NCBI RefSeq assembly: GCF_965638725.1
Contig: NC_134950.1
Span: 78,604,657 to 78,668,656 of the forward strand
DNA: 64,000 bases
Origin: Aptenodytes patagonicus
Taxonomy: Eukaryota; Chordata; Aves; Sphenisciformes; Spheniscidae
Reading direction: 5' to 3'
A program made the translations under genes and the position numbers. The notes under the pieces were generated by a model. The model had not been told where the DNA came from and did no database searches. It was given only the letters and a program-made list of their open reading frames with translations. Shown one piece after another: positions 33,601 through 48,600 of the stretch; positions within the stretch are counted from its first letter, which is position 1; each line of letters starts with the position of its first letter.

Positions 33601-36600
33601 ATTAAGAATGTAGATTAACCTAAAGTATGCTGCTTGCTTTTTCAGACAAATTAAATAGTTGTATTAATGCCATGGTTTTATCTTTTAACAGTTCAGCCCT
33701 CAAAGAGATTTTTAAGAAGTGGAGGGCCAAGACACAATAGCTTAAAAATAGTGGGATCTATCGTATTTCCAGGTATTTTTCTTTAAACATAATATAACAA
33801 TTTTAGTGAAAATACTGTTTTTACCAAGAAAAGGCCCTTCTTTATCATATGCCTTGTTGTTAAATTGTTTTAAATGGTTTTAAGTGGTTTAATTAATTAC
33901 AATTCTGTACTGACTTATGTATATTTAATAGGCTATCCCACAGCATATATTTCTGTCATTGGAATTTATTTTTCATAGGTTTTTTTATTCTTACTCATAA
34001 CTTTTATGAAACCAAGAAAATTATTTTCTGTAATTGTTATAAAAATAACAATGTTCTGTGTACTCTTCCACCTGGCTGTATGACTCGTGCTCCGAAATGC
34101 TGCTTTCTTGCACTGTAGGTATTCCGACTTCATCTTGTTATGTACACAGAACCTGAGATTCAAAATTTATGTTATATGCTACAACAGAAATTAAGAAGAG
34201 AGAATAATTAATTGCTTTCTCAGTTAAATTCATCTAACTCCAGAATATTATCACTTTCTCTTCTCATTAAACAAAACAATTATTGGAAAATCTGAAAATT
34301 AAATTAAAGACCAGGCGGTTCCTCATTGTCATATATTTACTCATGTTGCTTTTTCTCTAAATGCACATTGCCGGCTTGGTTTCATTAATACTCTTCCCCA
34401 TAGTTTTCTCCATGTGTGTTTTCCAGTTATAGCTTTACTAGTAGCATATCTAGAAGTGATACTTCTGTTGTTTGGGGGAATGCTAAAAGGCAACATTTTT
34501 TGACCTTTTTTTGGTACAAATTCTTAGACATATCAATTTTTGTCCAAAGGTGAAACAATTCTGGGAAATAATTTGCTTTTAAAGGTGTCTCTTAGTAGTT
34601 TAACTTATAATATTATTTAGCATTAATGTTAAATAATGGCTCTGAGTGGTCTAAGGTTCATCCTATTGGTGTACTTTTTCTCTCTTCTGATTCTGACTCA
34701 TGTCTGTAAACATGGCTACTACTCGAATGGCACAGGGCAATTTGAAAGTTAGAAAGCAAGATTAAAATGTTTTGTCCCAACTCTGTTTCTAAAAACAATT
34801 TAGTATTAATAAAGAATGTTTCTACCTTCTCTGGGACAGACCATTGTGAGTATACCAGACTTGGCTCCAGTGTTCTTTTGAGATGCTGGGCAACATCTCT
34901 ATTTTGAGGGTTTTTTTCACCAGAATTTGGTTAAATACAATGCTACACTATTAAAATCCTTCACTTTTAAAATACCTGACATAAATGTTCTTTTTCGGAT
35001 CACCATCTAAGGTAAATATTTTTATAATGGAGAGAATATGAACAAATAAGGAAAATAGCAAATAACTTCAATTTAAAGAGTAAGACTTTATTTTGAAAGA
35101 AGAAGAATAAGGTTATAGCCGGTAGATATTTTTTCAGCCATTATTTTCTATCAGATGCCCTTCTGTTATATTATTCCTATGATACATGTTTACAAAACTG
35201 TCATGGAAATTTACAGTGGTGGGACAGAATTTACCATCTTGGCAGGTTATGATAATAATGACACCATAATTTTGTTACTTTTTATTATGGATATGTAATT
35301 TTTTTAATATTGCTACAAGACAGAACAAAGCAACCTTGAGGAAATAAAAAACAAAATGTGAAGTGGGAGAGATATGCAACGTATACAATTATGCCTCAAT
35401 AGACTATTACTAAAGCCAGTCGGTTAGTAAATTCTGAGAACAAGTATTAAGGGTTTGCAATGGAAAAAGACTAATCATATTGGCAGTTGCACTAACATGT
35501 AGAATTCATATTAATTTTCATGCTTCAGGGTTAAAAACTGAAACACCACCTGTAAATGACATTTATTTCCATGATATACTATTGTACAATTGAAAATATA
35601 TACTTTGCTGTTTTCTGTAATATAAGCTACTGTAAAAAACTGATTACTAGCTGGGATGGACATACCTCCTGATCTAAAGACTAGCAAAATTCTGAAGTTA
35701 CTCTTATGTATTAAATGTTATATCTAAGTCTTTATTCTGTTTAAACAACTTAATACTGTAATGTGAACGTAAGTGGCTTTTCATTTTTTAATGAAAGCGA
35801 ACAATCATACTTGGAGAGGAGAGAAAACTGTGGTGGCATTACCACCAGTTGCCACAATGGAAAAGTGAAAACTGTTTTTCTGAGCATTAATCCCTTCCTG
35901 CAACAAATACTTAAACTGTCTTCCACTTGCAGGGAATCTGAAATAGTCAATGGTAAGATAACATTGTGGTTATCTGCTTATTTGATTCAGTTTTAATTAT
36001 TAGTCAGATTCTCCAAATCACAAATGTAGTAGCTGTAATGTTTTACACTAATTGTAGCTTTTCAGTGGCATTAGGGTAGCCTGATGCTGAGCATGGTATA
36101 TTCAAGTTTAGACCTCACTAGAGCATAAATATCTAGCATCCTATGCTTCTGAAGAGGACAAATGCTTTGCAGTATGTCAGTGGGAAGGGAAATAAAACAA
36201 ATTGTGCACACTGAAATCCTGCATATTATGGAAGTGATTATGACTACACCAATCGTACTTTTTAGAAACAACTGAAGATCTAGAAGCACCTGTGTGCTAC
36301 AAATCGCATACAAGACATGCACACCTGCTTTACCGTGGGAAAAGGCTAAGTAAATCCTTACCTTACTCAGTTTGCTTCCAACCTCATTATGTCTGAATTA
36401 AATAATACTTAGCTTACCATTTAGTGAGCTACAACATTAAACACTTTTTAAGCAAATACATCGTGCACTGGTAAAAGGCAATTGCTAATAGAATGGAAAC
36501 AGCAAGCTGTCAAGTCTGCGTATCTTGCAGCTTCACTCTCTCCATGTGTGAGTTGGAGACCAATTGAGACAGAACGTGGCAGGAGCCCGTGCTTGTGAGA

Positions 36601-39600
36601 ACCTACTAAGTGACATACTCCCTTCAGGAGGATGTTACAGTGCACTGTGCTTCTTGTTTACACAACCAGATAAGCCTAGAACTAGAAAGAACTCTCTTAA
36701 TTTTATTTTCCAGAGAAAACAAACCTGCGCTTTATTTTGTATTTAATTTTGATGGTAGAGATAACAGAACCAGTCCCAAAATTAGAACTCCATTCAAGAT
36801 CATTGTTGAACCACTGTCTTGAAATTTATATAGCTCACTGTTAGGATACCATTGATAAATACTTGATGCTAATGATAATTTTTTTTCAGTTAAAGTTTAT
36901 GTCAAGCTGAATCACAACAGTCCACGTATTTTATGTCTTACAAATCATCTGCGAAACTTAGAACTGATTGATCCAATATTCCAGTGGAATGGACCAGGTG
37001 GCGGTCTTTCTTCAGGTAAGGATTTATTTTCTTACATGTCCCCCCACACCCTCGCCCCTTCCCCCCACTCCCTCCCCCCAAAGCAGCATGAGGGTTATAA
37101 AGGTGGGAATGTAAATGGAGAAGTAACTGAGGATACTTTGCGAGTTGTGTAAATCGTATAAATTAGCTTTAACTTTTCAGAAAGAAAGGGGTGAGATAAC
37201 CAAACTAAAACACATTTTCAGATCTCTGTAAAGAATGGTGCCATCTCTAAAGGGTACTAGATGGAGTAGGGCATGCTGGATGCAACAGAGGCTGAGGATG
37301 ACATTCTTTGCTGCACTGAGAGACAGCTGGGAGTGTTCTGCAAGGATAGAATAATAGGATGATGGGCAGTGTGATCTAGCCCAAGTGCCTGCTCAATGAC
37401 AGACTACCTTCAGATATGAAGTTGCTCAGGGCCATGACTACTTGAGTGTGGGGAATCTCTATCCTTGGAGATTTTCTGTCTTTTCTGTGCAACCTGTTCC
37501 TCTTTTTTTCTTATTTTCAATCATAATTTCCCATATTGCAACTTGTCATTGTTGCTACTTGTCCTTTTGTGGTGCACCTCTTAAAAAGTGTGGGTTATTC
37601 TTCCCTGTATCTCCCCTTAGTGAAGGACTGCAGTTCCCTCCTTAGACTTCTCTAGGGTAAAAATCCCAGTTTACTCTGCCTCTTGTCCTATGCTCCAACT
37701 CCCTAATCATCTCAGAAGCCTTCTTGTTGACTTGCTCCAGTTTGTTAGTATCTGTCTTGTACTGAGGAGTCAAAAATGGACATAGTGTTCCAGAGTGCCC
37801 AAATGAGCGCTGAGTAGGGAAAGGATAATCACTTCTTTTGATCTGCTGGATATACTGTTGCTAATGCAGCCCAGTATGTAGTTAGCCTTCACTGCTGCAA
37901 AACTTTCTGATTCATGTTCAGTTTAAAAGCCACCAGGACTCCCAGGTACTTTTTTGCAGGGCTGCTCCCAAGTCATCTGGTCCCCATCTGCATATGTTGC
38001 TGCTTTTATTCTGTCTCAGGCACAGGACTTTGCATTTATCACTGTTGAACTTCATGAGGTTTTTGGCAGACTGTCTTTCTAGTCATGCAAGGTCCCACTG
38101 AATGGCAGCAATGTCCTGTAGTGTATCAGCGCCCCCCCCGCCAATTTGATGTCTTTTGCATACTGGACCAGAAGGCATTCAGTCCTGTGGTGTAGGCCAC
38201 TGGTAAAGACGTTAAGCAGTTCTGGTGCTTTTATCAGCCCTGAGGAAAGCTCTTCATAACTGGCTGCTAGGTAGACCAATCTTCAAAATGACGATGCAGA
38301 CGGTTTTTCATCCATCTTGTATTCCACTTATCCAGTCCATGTGTCCACAGCTGGGCTACAAGATGTGATGGAGGACCATACTGAAATCCTTGCTGAAGGC
38401 TTTCAGTGTATATGACATCTACTGCTTTCCTTTCACCCTCAGAGGCAGTCATTTAGTTCCAGAAGACACTCAGGCTGGTCAGCCATGATTTGCCAATGGC
38501 AAATTGATGCTGTCTGTTCTCAATCACTGTCTTGGCATTCATGCATCTGGAAATGACTTCCAGCAGTTCTATAACCTTTGCAAGGCCTGAGGTGAGGATG
38601 GCTGACCTGTGATTCCATGGGTCTTCTTCCTTGCCTATTTTTATGATGGATGTATTTTTTTGGTCTTTCTGGTCATTGGGGACCTCATGACCATCAAAAC
38701 AGACAACAGTCATTAATTAGTCAGCTCCCTCAGCATCCTCAGATAAATATCATTATGGTCTATAAACCTGTATATGTCCAGCTCACTTAAGTAAGTCCCT
38801 ACCACCACACTGCTCTCTCCCTGTAGCATCTCCCCTAAACTCTGGTAGAGCCTGGGGCAGGGCTGGAAAGCAGCCCTTGCTAGGAATGAGTGAAACAAAG
38901 GCGGCGTTGCGTACCTCAGTGTTTTCCATGTCATTTGTCACTAGGTCATTCAGCCCCATTCAGCCTGGGGCCAACATTTTTATTGCTCTTCCTCAGCTGC
39001 ATGTGTTTCTGTTGGTCCTTCACATTCCCTGCCAGTTTCAACTTCTGGTTAATCTGCTCATGGAGAATGTAAACATTCCTTTTCAGAAAGATGCCTCTAA
39101 TGAAATCATTGTCCCAATCTGCTAGTATGGCATGAAAACCCCAAATCATTGTTTCTGCATGGAGTATGTTGTGCTACTTGTACATACCTTATTTTTCTCA
39201 CATAACTAGGATTGCTTAGAGATCATGACTGGCTCATCATCAGTATCTTTTCAAGTCTGAGCAGGGAACCCGAGTTCTATTTTTTGTTTCCTTCTGTGTA
39301 TGTCTCATTTACCCTTTAGTGTAATTTCATTTTTAAAAAAGACAATAAGCATTGTGATGAATTTATAAACCTGTTTAATCTCTTATTTTAGTTTACAATT
39401 TAGTTTATGAACCATTCATCCTTTTACAATGGCAGTGTTTCCAAATCCTATTTGCTTTCCTCTTAGTCTATACTGCTGTCTATCAGAACTCTGTCCTTGG
39501 TCTTATATTTTCAAGTAACTTTTCCTGTTACACAATCTGAAATACCATTTACACCATTGTGAGTCTTCATTCTTAATCCTTTACATGCCAACCTTCATAG

Positions 39601-42600
39601 TACAGCATTTCACATTTATATGACATCTAACACTACACTGTGTTTTTGCTCTGAATCTAATAACAGACTTCACCCTCAGAAAGAACTTTTAGCATTCTTT
39701 GAGAGAGGTTTTAGAAAAATTATTTTTAAAAAGCGGTAATGAGAGGACTTCAGCTTCAGCCACCACAATTTTGGGTAAATACCACAAAGATACTTAGTCT
39801 CCTAGGGCTGTTGTCACATTCATTTTTGTTTGATTCAGAGAAAAGAAAGTATAAGCAGACAAAAAGCTATTTAAAGTTTCTAGCTCATGAAACGTTTGCT
39901 GTGTAAAAGATTTTGATCATTCAGCCTCCTTTTAGAACAGGTGTAATCCTCTCTAAGTGGTAAAAATCATCTGGGTTTTAGTGTGACTAGTTAGTCTTCT
40001 AATATCTATCATAGCGAATCTCCTTAACAGTAGGCAATTAGGATTCATAAACCTTGCTTGATAAACTATTTCATACTTTTTCAGTGTGGTTGTAGGAAAG
40101 AAAAGAATCCTTTCGGTGGAAACGTAGAATCGTGAATCGAGTTTTAGGAAAGACTAACAAAATACTGCTTCTTGGAACGCTTCCCAATAAATGCAATTAT
40201 TTAAGCATAAAATCTGTAGGAAAAGAGCCTATCTTTCATTGTACTATCTGTCATAGCTAGAAAAATCAGATTCTTTTTCAGGCACACCAGCCGTTGACAC
40301 ACACCCTAAGAAGGTGTTTTGTGCCCCAAAAGTCTGTCTAGCTATATACATCAAACATCATGGCTACAATAGAAGCTCACAAAGAGCAGTAAACACTTTT
40401 CCTTCTGTAGCCGTAACAAAACAGTTCTGTTTTTTGAACAAGCAGATTTGTTCACAGATAGTTTCAGTCCACTTATGTGCAGTTGAAAGAGTAATGAAAA
40501 ATTAAATACTGCACAAAATGTAATTTAAAATCATTACAACTTTAAAATTAGCGAGTCATTTTTCTTCACTTAGCATAGTGACTCTTTTGCACTAAGATCT
40601 GGAAATTGTACTTTGAAGTTTTTGAACAGCTGTTGGGCTGGTTGAAAATAAGAGTTTTTCAAAATACACTTTAAATGGAGGAAAAAACTTTAAAATAATT
40701 GATTCTTATGTTCTGGATCTTAAAGTTTTACTGCATAAACCAGCATTTTTGCTGGTGTTCTGAACAGCTAAATAGAACAAAAAAGAGAAAGCATTTCGAT
40801 CTTTATTTCCAAATGCAGACAATGGAATAGGCATGTTCTAGTTTGGTGAAAATGAACCTAGGAACTTGGATTTACAGGAAATCTACTGCTTTTCATACAC
40901 ATTGCCACCTAATATATGCATAGAAGGAATATTTGAGTTGGAAGATTGTGACTGTCCTTTCATAGGACTGAAAAAATTGTGTACTATAGTTTTGTAAAAT
41001 AAAGCAACTGACAAATTAAATACTGCACTCAGACTTTCAACTACAAGCTAACCCCCAGATATTCTAAAACCTATTATTATTGGTCTATCAAACAGTTCTG
41101 TGGAGAGGGAAGGAAAGAGAATCAAAAGAAATATGAAGCTGCTTTTAGTAGATGTGTATATCTGTATACTCATGCTATCCTTATAACTGATACATGACTT
41201 GTACATGTTTCCTGACAGACTGTCAGAGTCCTGTCTGGACTACAAAGCAGAGTATGTTTCATTCCTAAGAAACTTTTCAGGTGAACTCAAGTTTATTATA
41301 TACCTTGTTAGCTGTTGGTTCTGTACATGTGTAATTCATCACTGAATTTACCTATTTGGACATCTTTAGATATTGCATATTTAAATTTGAACATGCTCAG
41401 TAGTTTAATCTGAAGATTAGAATTTATGATCTGGATTGATAGCTGTTTCTAAATGTCTGAAAAATCTGTTTCTGAAAAGTCCATTGGCCTGATTCTGCTG
41501 TCATTTACTTTTGTTCTTGATACATAATTTCAAAATACAGAAGTTGCTCTACTGTAAAACTGGTCTGAATGAGAGATGGGGTGGGAGGATGGGGAGTAAC
41601 TATTTTTTGCACTGAAAGAACTGGAAGGAGAATCAATCTATTGGTTTTAAGTTTAGTAAACAGAGAAACTAAAATATAGGAACACTTAGTTTTAAATATA
41701 ATTATACAAGGGTATGGAAAGATAAGTCTCCGTAACATAATTCTCATAGGACTAGCTCTGTTTTGCACCCTTCTAATTCCTGAGGATCCTGGAAAATGGT
41801 CTAGCTTCCTCTCTTAGCATGAATTAAAAAGGAACTTCTGTTTTAAATCATGCCAGTTTTCACTGACTCCAGGGAACCTCTGAACGTGATCACATTGCTT
41901 TTTTGTCCATCAGGCATGTGAAATGCCTCCTGTGTAACAGAGGCATATTAAATCATACAATGTAATTCACATCACAAAATGTGATATGAAGTCCTGCTCA
42001 CCTGTCTTACTGAACCTCCTGCAGAGGAATAACATGGAAAAAATATTAGATTTAAGAAAAGGGTGGATAGCTTAATCACTTTTAAAATTTGATTTTAAAG
42101 CTAACAGTCTGTTTTCTGAACCCAAATTCATCTGAGTAGGAAGTATTCATCCAGATAATCCCATGGAACAAGGCATTTTAAGTGAGGTTTCTTTTATAAC
42201 ACTTGGGAAAAAAACCCACCACAACATGACATACTCTTGATTCATGATCCAAAAGGAGATTCTTCACACACAGTCATACCATTAGAATAATTAATGGTTA
42301 CTATGTAAACATTCTGATCTTTTCTGGTATATGAAGCATTCATTGTTCAAGGTAGAATAAAATTCTGTAATAAACTCAGTGACTCAATCTACCAGAAGAA
42401 CGCTTCACTTTTCCATTTCTGCTGATGTACGTTCAAAAAATATTTGTGACCAGATCTCTTCACTGGATTTCCAAGCTTTGTCCTTTGCAGACTTCTTGTC
42501 ATCCTTGCAGTTCAGTAATGCATTTATAAGTATAGCAAAGCTGTCTGTGATATATCTTAAAGGTGCTACAGCTATCTAGTCAGCTAACGATGGTGTTGCT

Positions 42601-45600
42601 TTTGGCCCACACAGGGCAGTTGCATATGCCAAAGATTAGAACTATAGTTCTTAAATCTATGCTGTTTTTCTGACAATATTAATCTGATAGTTATTCCAGC
42701 ATACAGTAGCAAATGACATCCTAGTTTACAGACTTAGCATCCTGAGTATCTCATCATCAGATTAAAAACCTCTTCATCATCCAAAAAATGAAAGACTGTG
42801 CCATTAATGTGAGAGCCTAGGCTGATACGGAATCCCAAACTATTCTTGTCAAAGAATTTGCACTTTCAGTCTTTTTAATAGTACTCTTTTTTATCAGCAC
42901 TTGAATTCTTTTTTTAAGCACAGTGATATATATGACAAAATTAAGTTAATTAAAAGATTAAATGGTTTCTTGAGGAACAAAGTTGTCCTACACACTCCTG
43001 CCAAGTATGTAAAAAGAGGCACTTCAATCAGGCTATTTTTTTCCCAATATTTTTCTTAAAATCACATACCAAGAAAATCAGTGTGCATCTACAGTAACAT
43101 GTTAGTTTGAATAGGAGTGTGGCTTTGAAGTGAATTGCTTGACTGTACCCACTTACCACATTTTGTTCAGATTATGGTCTGGTCTTTGAGTGCACAAACT
43201 GGATTCCTTTTGGATGAAGCTAATTGGAAAGGTTTGCTTCAAGAAATAATGTGTGCTCAATCTGTAAAACCAGATTAGGACTAGTCTGTAGTAAAAGCCC
43301 TAAGATGTGTGTAGGATAGATCTCATGTCCTTAGCATTGATTTTTTCAGTCTAAAAATATGCTGCTTTCGCACCACACTAATTGTCTAAGCTTCCATCAT
43401 CTACATAAAAGGTCTAAATTATTTATGATGTTAAGAAGATTTTTTTTTTTGGCATCTGGAAATGGAAACAAAAATCCATTCTCAAAATATTTTATCAAAG
43501 TGAGTATCTTACCTTGAAGTCTATTATAATTGACTCCAATCTAGTGGTTCCCAAGGTTTTCTTTGACAGCTGCCAGCAAGATGGGCTGCATATTACTATT
43601 TGAGAAACCCATATATATATTGTTACTGCCTGAGGACTTTTCAAGTCAGGAAAGGACTCATCAACTGTCATCATGTAACCCACATGCAGGCTACATGGGA
43701 CAACTGTATGGCTCATTATCAGTGCCCAAATCTGACCTTAAGCAGTGCTTTCCTTTCTCTTTAAAAACCTAGTTAAAGAACCATGCTCATCATTTGTCCT
43801 TTGAAGTAGGATCCTACTTCCTCTCTGCCTTGAACTAAGGAGTTGTGTTAAGACTTTGGCCACCATCACAATGCATATCTTCCCATACAGAAGGATTATC
43901 TTACAATCTTAAACATACATGATTCTCATTTTGGCATATACATAGAATTTTTTTGGAAGGTCTGTTATACAATACTTGCTTAACTTGAACTTCCTGTCTT
44001 GCCTACTTTGAAGTTTACTGCATGTTAAACACCACGAGCAGCTAATTCATGAGGCAGTCCCTGAAGACTGAAAGGTTAGTAGTCAGTTTGACTATATAGA
44101 GGTATAAAAAGAGATTATTTGCCCACTTTGTCCTTTTTTTCTGGGAGTTTTTTGCTCTTGGAAGTGGTTATTGGAGAGAACAATAGATGTCTGAGATCAA
44201 ATAAAAACAAGTTTCTAGGACTGCTTTGTCCATCAATACTTCAGAACACAGCAGCAATAAGGCATATTTGTGTAATGCTGAACTGAGTGACACCCAATCA
44301 GCTTCAGTTGCTGAGTCCTGTGCCTTCAGCTGAATCCCTAATATTATTATTTTGTGCACAGCTTAACAGTAAATAACCATTTGGACCCTTACTTTCTGCA
44401 CTTCTCAAGATGACAACTAAATTTATTTCATTTTTGTGTTTACTAGAAAATAGCAGTGTGCAAATATCGCCAACAGGAACTTTAATATTGAGACACTTCA
44501 ACCTGAGTGGAGTTTACACTTGTTCCATTGTTTATAAGCTAACAGCAATGCAACCTGATAAAAACCTCGTAATAAAATATCTTATTTATGGTAAGTTATC
44601 AATCTAGGTAAGTGTATTGTTGCCTTGAAAAAAATTTATTTTTTAAAATGTGTGTTGCTATTTTTAAATAAGAAGGCTTATTTAGAATTCAATTTGCAGA
44701 GATAAAGACATTCTGTTTCTCTGGAAACTGTTTTTAATATTAGTTACTACCAGGCAGTTCATTTAATGTCATTTACAGAGCCTTAAATGAAGCTCAGTGG
44801 CTGACTGAAAAACTTATGAATACAGTTGTTTTTAAAAAAGAAAAATAAAACATAATGAAATGTAACAAATTGAATAGGCAGTAATCCTTAATAACATTTA
44901 AATAGTATAATTTTAAACTGAATTATTCTTTATGAGATTAATTTTAGCACAGCTGTATGGATTTATTTCACACACATTAATGCCTTAATTATTACCTGAT
45001 TGTGTTTTTTAAGTACGTATCATTTAATGATGTACTATTTCTGGCTTACTCTTTCCTGTTCTGATTACGTTTCCTTCTGTCAGCAGGTAAAAAGTCTTTG
45101 ATAAAGTGAAAGATTGTAAAGGCAATGTCATTTATTCATTACCAGCTCTCCTTTTCTTCTTTAAAGGATACTTTATTCTTGTGGAGATGTAGGCAAGAGC
45201 TCCTATTGCCTTCAGCAGGAACTATGTCTGATCTTCAATTTAAAATGCGTACCATTGATCATTTAGAAACATGGTAGAGCACAATAACCTAAATTAACCT
45301 CTGATGTAAATTAATTTTACTTTGGCACAGTAGCCTTCATATGGAATAACCATGACTTTTAGCAGCTAGCTTGCTTGACAGAACTGGAAGGGAAAAGGTT
45401 TCTTTAAAACAGTTTTGATGGAAAAGGTTAGAGTTTTCAGTAATGCAGACTTAGATCCTTCAGTAAGGATCCAATCTGAATGTTAGCATACAAAATTCAA
45501 GTTTCACACATATATACAAAAAAATCTGGACTATGCAGCAGCAAGGGAAAGGAAATGGGGGAGGCAAAAGCAAGGTAGAGGATCTAATGAGCTGTCTAAA

Positions 45601-48600
45601 TTGGGTACCATATTTTGGATGTTCTGCTGCTTCTTTCAGCTGGTTCACTTTCTATTCCTTCGTTCTTTCGTCGCCACCGCTCCCTTCTCCTTTCTGTGAT
45701 TATACCCACACCATGACCCCTGTTCTTCATTCTTTTACTCCAATTTTCTATTGTGCTCTGTTGATCTTCAGCTTTGGGTAAGTATAGTGATTATCATGAA
45801 ATAACTAGAAACACGCATTGTATGGTACATTGGCTTGTAAAAGATGCCCAGGTGTGCATTTAGCTTCGCAGTAAAGGTGAAATAGTTGATCCATCCACAA
45901 AAGTAAATTTCATACCTATATGGAAGCTTTTTCAGTTGCTTCTGCTCACAGAGAAGGAATTCCTGTTCATCTTATTAACTGCATCTTCTATTGATCTCTG
46001 GGGAAGAGGATTCAGTTTTTAAGCCCTTTAAAATACTTTTGTGAAGTTGACTAAAAAATATATAGCATACTACTATAACTGGCCATAATGTGTGAGATGA
46101 AATATTGTGTCACATAGTAGAGGGTATTTTGTATGCTTAACCTTAGCTTTCATAATCTTGATCCCTTTACTGTAATGTCCTGTTGGTTTAAAAATTTAAA
46201 AATTACAAGAATAAAGAGTAAGACTTACCTATGGATATAAGTAAGAATGTCAACTTCTAAAAATCTCTTCAGTGTTTCCAACTGGCCCAGCATACGCTAT
46301 TTTATCATTACAAATTCTCTGGAGGTGCAAAATAGGTTTTGTTTATAAATTAAGGATTTAAATTAGCAATTTTATTTTCAAATACACAAATTACTTTTCT
46401 TCTTTTTACTTCATATATGTTCCTTATCATCTTCCACATTTTTTCCTGCAGCTTATTCTGATCCTAAAAACTGCTATGAGTTCACAGCCCGGTATCACGC
46501 AGCCCCCTGCAACAGTTCTCATAATACTTCTTTTAAGAAAGCATTGCTTCAGATACTAAGCAAACTTGTTGCTGAACTTTCTTGTGAGGTTACATTAATT
46601 AAGTCAGAATGCCATCATGTAAAAATGCAGAGAGGAGGTCTACAGAATGAAATCTTCTTTACATTTTCAGGTAAAAATCTGCCTTGCTTTTAAAGAATGG
46701 TTAGAATTTTTATAGTTAATGAAATGTATTTACTGCTTGTATGCAGAAAGTATTGTAAGGGTTTAATAATAAAGTTTCTTGATTGTAAAAATGCTTCAAA
46801 GTATTGCATGTGAAATTCATGTCAGTATCATAAAGATAGCTGATCTACTCAAAAGCGCATATTTTACGTTATTTCAGAAGAGCTTTAGAACTTTTTATAG
46901 CTGCGGATAGATCAATATGTTTTTAATTTTGTATCATAAAACATTATCATGTCCCTTGTTGCACACTAACATAGGAAGGAAGGTGATACAGTGTATTCTG
47001 TAACTCCCCAGACTACCTTCATCTAGCCACCTACAACAGGTGTATAAATCACTTCATGGATGTGTGTTGGTCTTTATAAACAGCTTCCAAATAACAGACT
47101 AAGACTGGATGTCTAATTTTCAAGAACTAAAGTTAAATAAGATGAACCTCAGTACTTTTCCTTCTTTAAGTGGCAACAATAAAAGAGGGAGATTTCCTTA
47201 TTTTCCATTTCTTTAAAACAAAAGGACCCTAAAGGAGACCTGGGTAAAACTGAGTTGCCAAAAATATTGAGTTGGCTTGATTTAAAGCAAATCATTAGGT
47301 GGCTTGGGAAGATGTCACCAAATTATGGGATATTTAAGGATTCTTACTGACTGTGATTATGTATTGTAATAATTATAAAACTTTCTATCTGATATTTGGG
47401 TGTGTTTATACATAAATTAGTTTATGTTTATGCATAAATGAAGACCTCACAATGTCTTAGTTAATTATCCTCCTTTGATCAAGTTTAGTTATTAAAAATA
47501 CATTTTCACTTTAACATGAACTTGTTTTCATAAAATGTTTCCATTACCAGCTTTTCACTAAAGGCATTAACTGTGGAAGTCATAGAGTAGAATCATAGAA
47601 TCATTTAGGTTGGAAAAGACCTTTAAGATCATTGAGTCCAACCGTTAACCTAGCACTGCCAAGTCTACTACGAAACCACGTCCCTGAACACCATATCTAC
47701 ACGTCTTTTAAATACCTCGAGGGATGGTGACTCCCCCACTTCCCTGGGCAGCCTGTTCCAATGCTTGACGACCCTTTCGGTGAAGAAATTTTTCCTAATA
47801 CCCAACCTAAACCTCCCCTGGCACAACTGGAGGCCATTTCGTCTTGTCCTATCGGTTGTTACTTGGGAGAAGAGACCGACACCCACCTCGCTACAACCTC
47901 CTTTCGGGTAGTTGTAGGGCACGATGAGGTCTCCCCTCGGCCTCCTTTTCTCCAGGCTAAACAACCCCAGTTCCCTCAGCCACTCCTCATAAGGCTTGTT
48001 CTCTAGACCCTTCACCAGCCTCGTTGCCCTTCTCTGGACACGCTCCAGCACCTCAACGTCCTTCTTGTAGTGAGGGGCCCAAAACTGAACACAGTATTTG
48101 AGGTGCGGCCTCACCAGTGCTGAGTACAGGGGCACGATCACTTCCCTACTCCTGCTGGCCACACTATTTCTGATACAGGCCAGGATGCCATTGGCCTTCT
48201 TGGCCACCTGGGCACACTGCTGGCTCATGTTCAGCCGGCTGTCGACCAACACTCCCAGGTCCTTTTCCGACAGGCAGCTTTCCAGCCACTCTTCCCCAAG
48301 CCTGTAGCATTGCATGGGGTTGTTGTGACCCAAGTGCAGGACCCGACACTTAGCCTTGTTGAACCTCATACAGTTGGCCTTGGCCCATCGATCCAGCCTG
48401 TCCAGAGCCCTCTGTAGATCCTTTCTACCCCCAAGCAGATCAACACTCCCACCCAACTCGGTGTTGTCTGCAAACTTACCGAGGGTGCACTTGATCCCCT
48501 CATCCAGGTCATTGATAAAGATATTAAACAGAACTGTCCCCAGTACTGAGCCCTGGGGAACACCGCTCGTGACCGGCCGCCAACGGGATGTAACTCCATT

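Larger units (their letters stand above)
37016..44446 (+). other. ZPBP: ZPBP intron 3
   Basis: It begins with a C-rich tract and then the old CR1 copy (37440-39150). From 39150 to 44446 nothing beyond AT-rich intronic DNA was seen. Confidence 0.7.
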
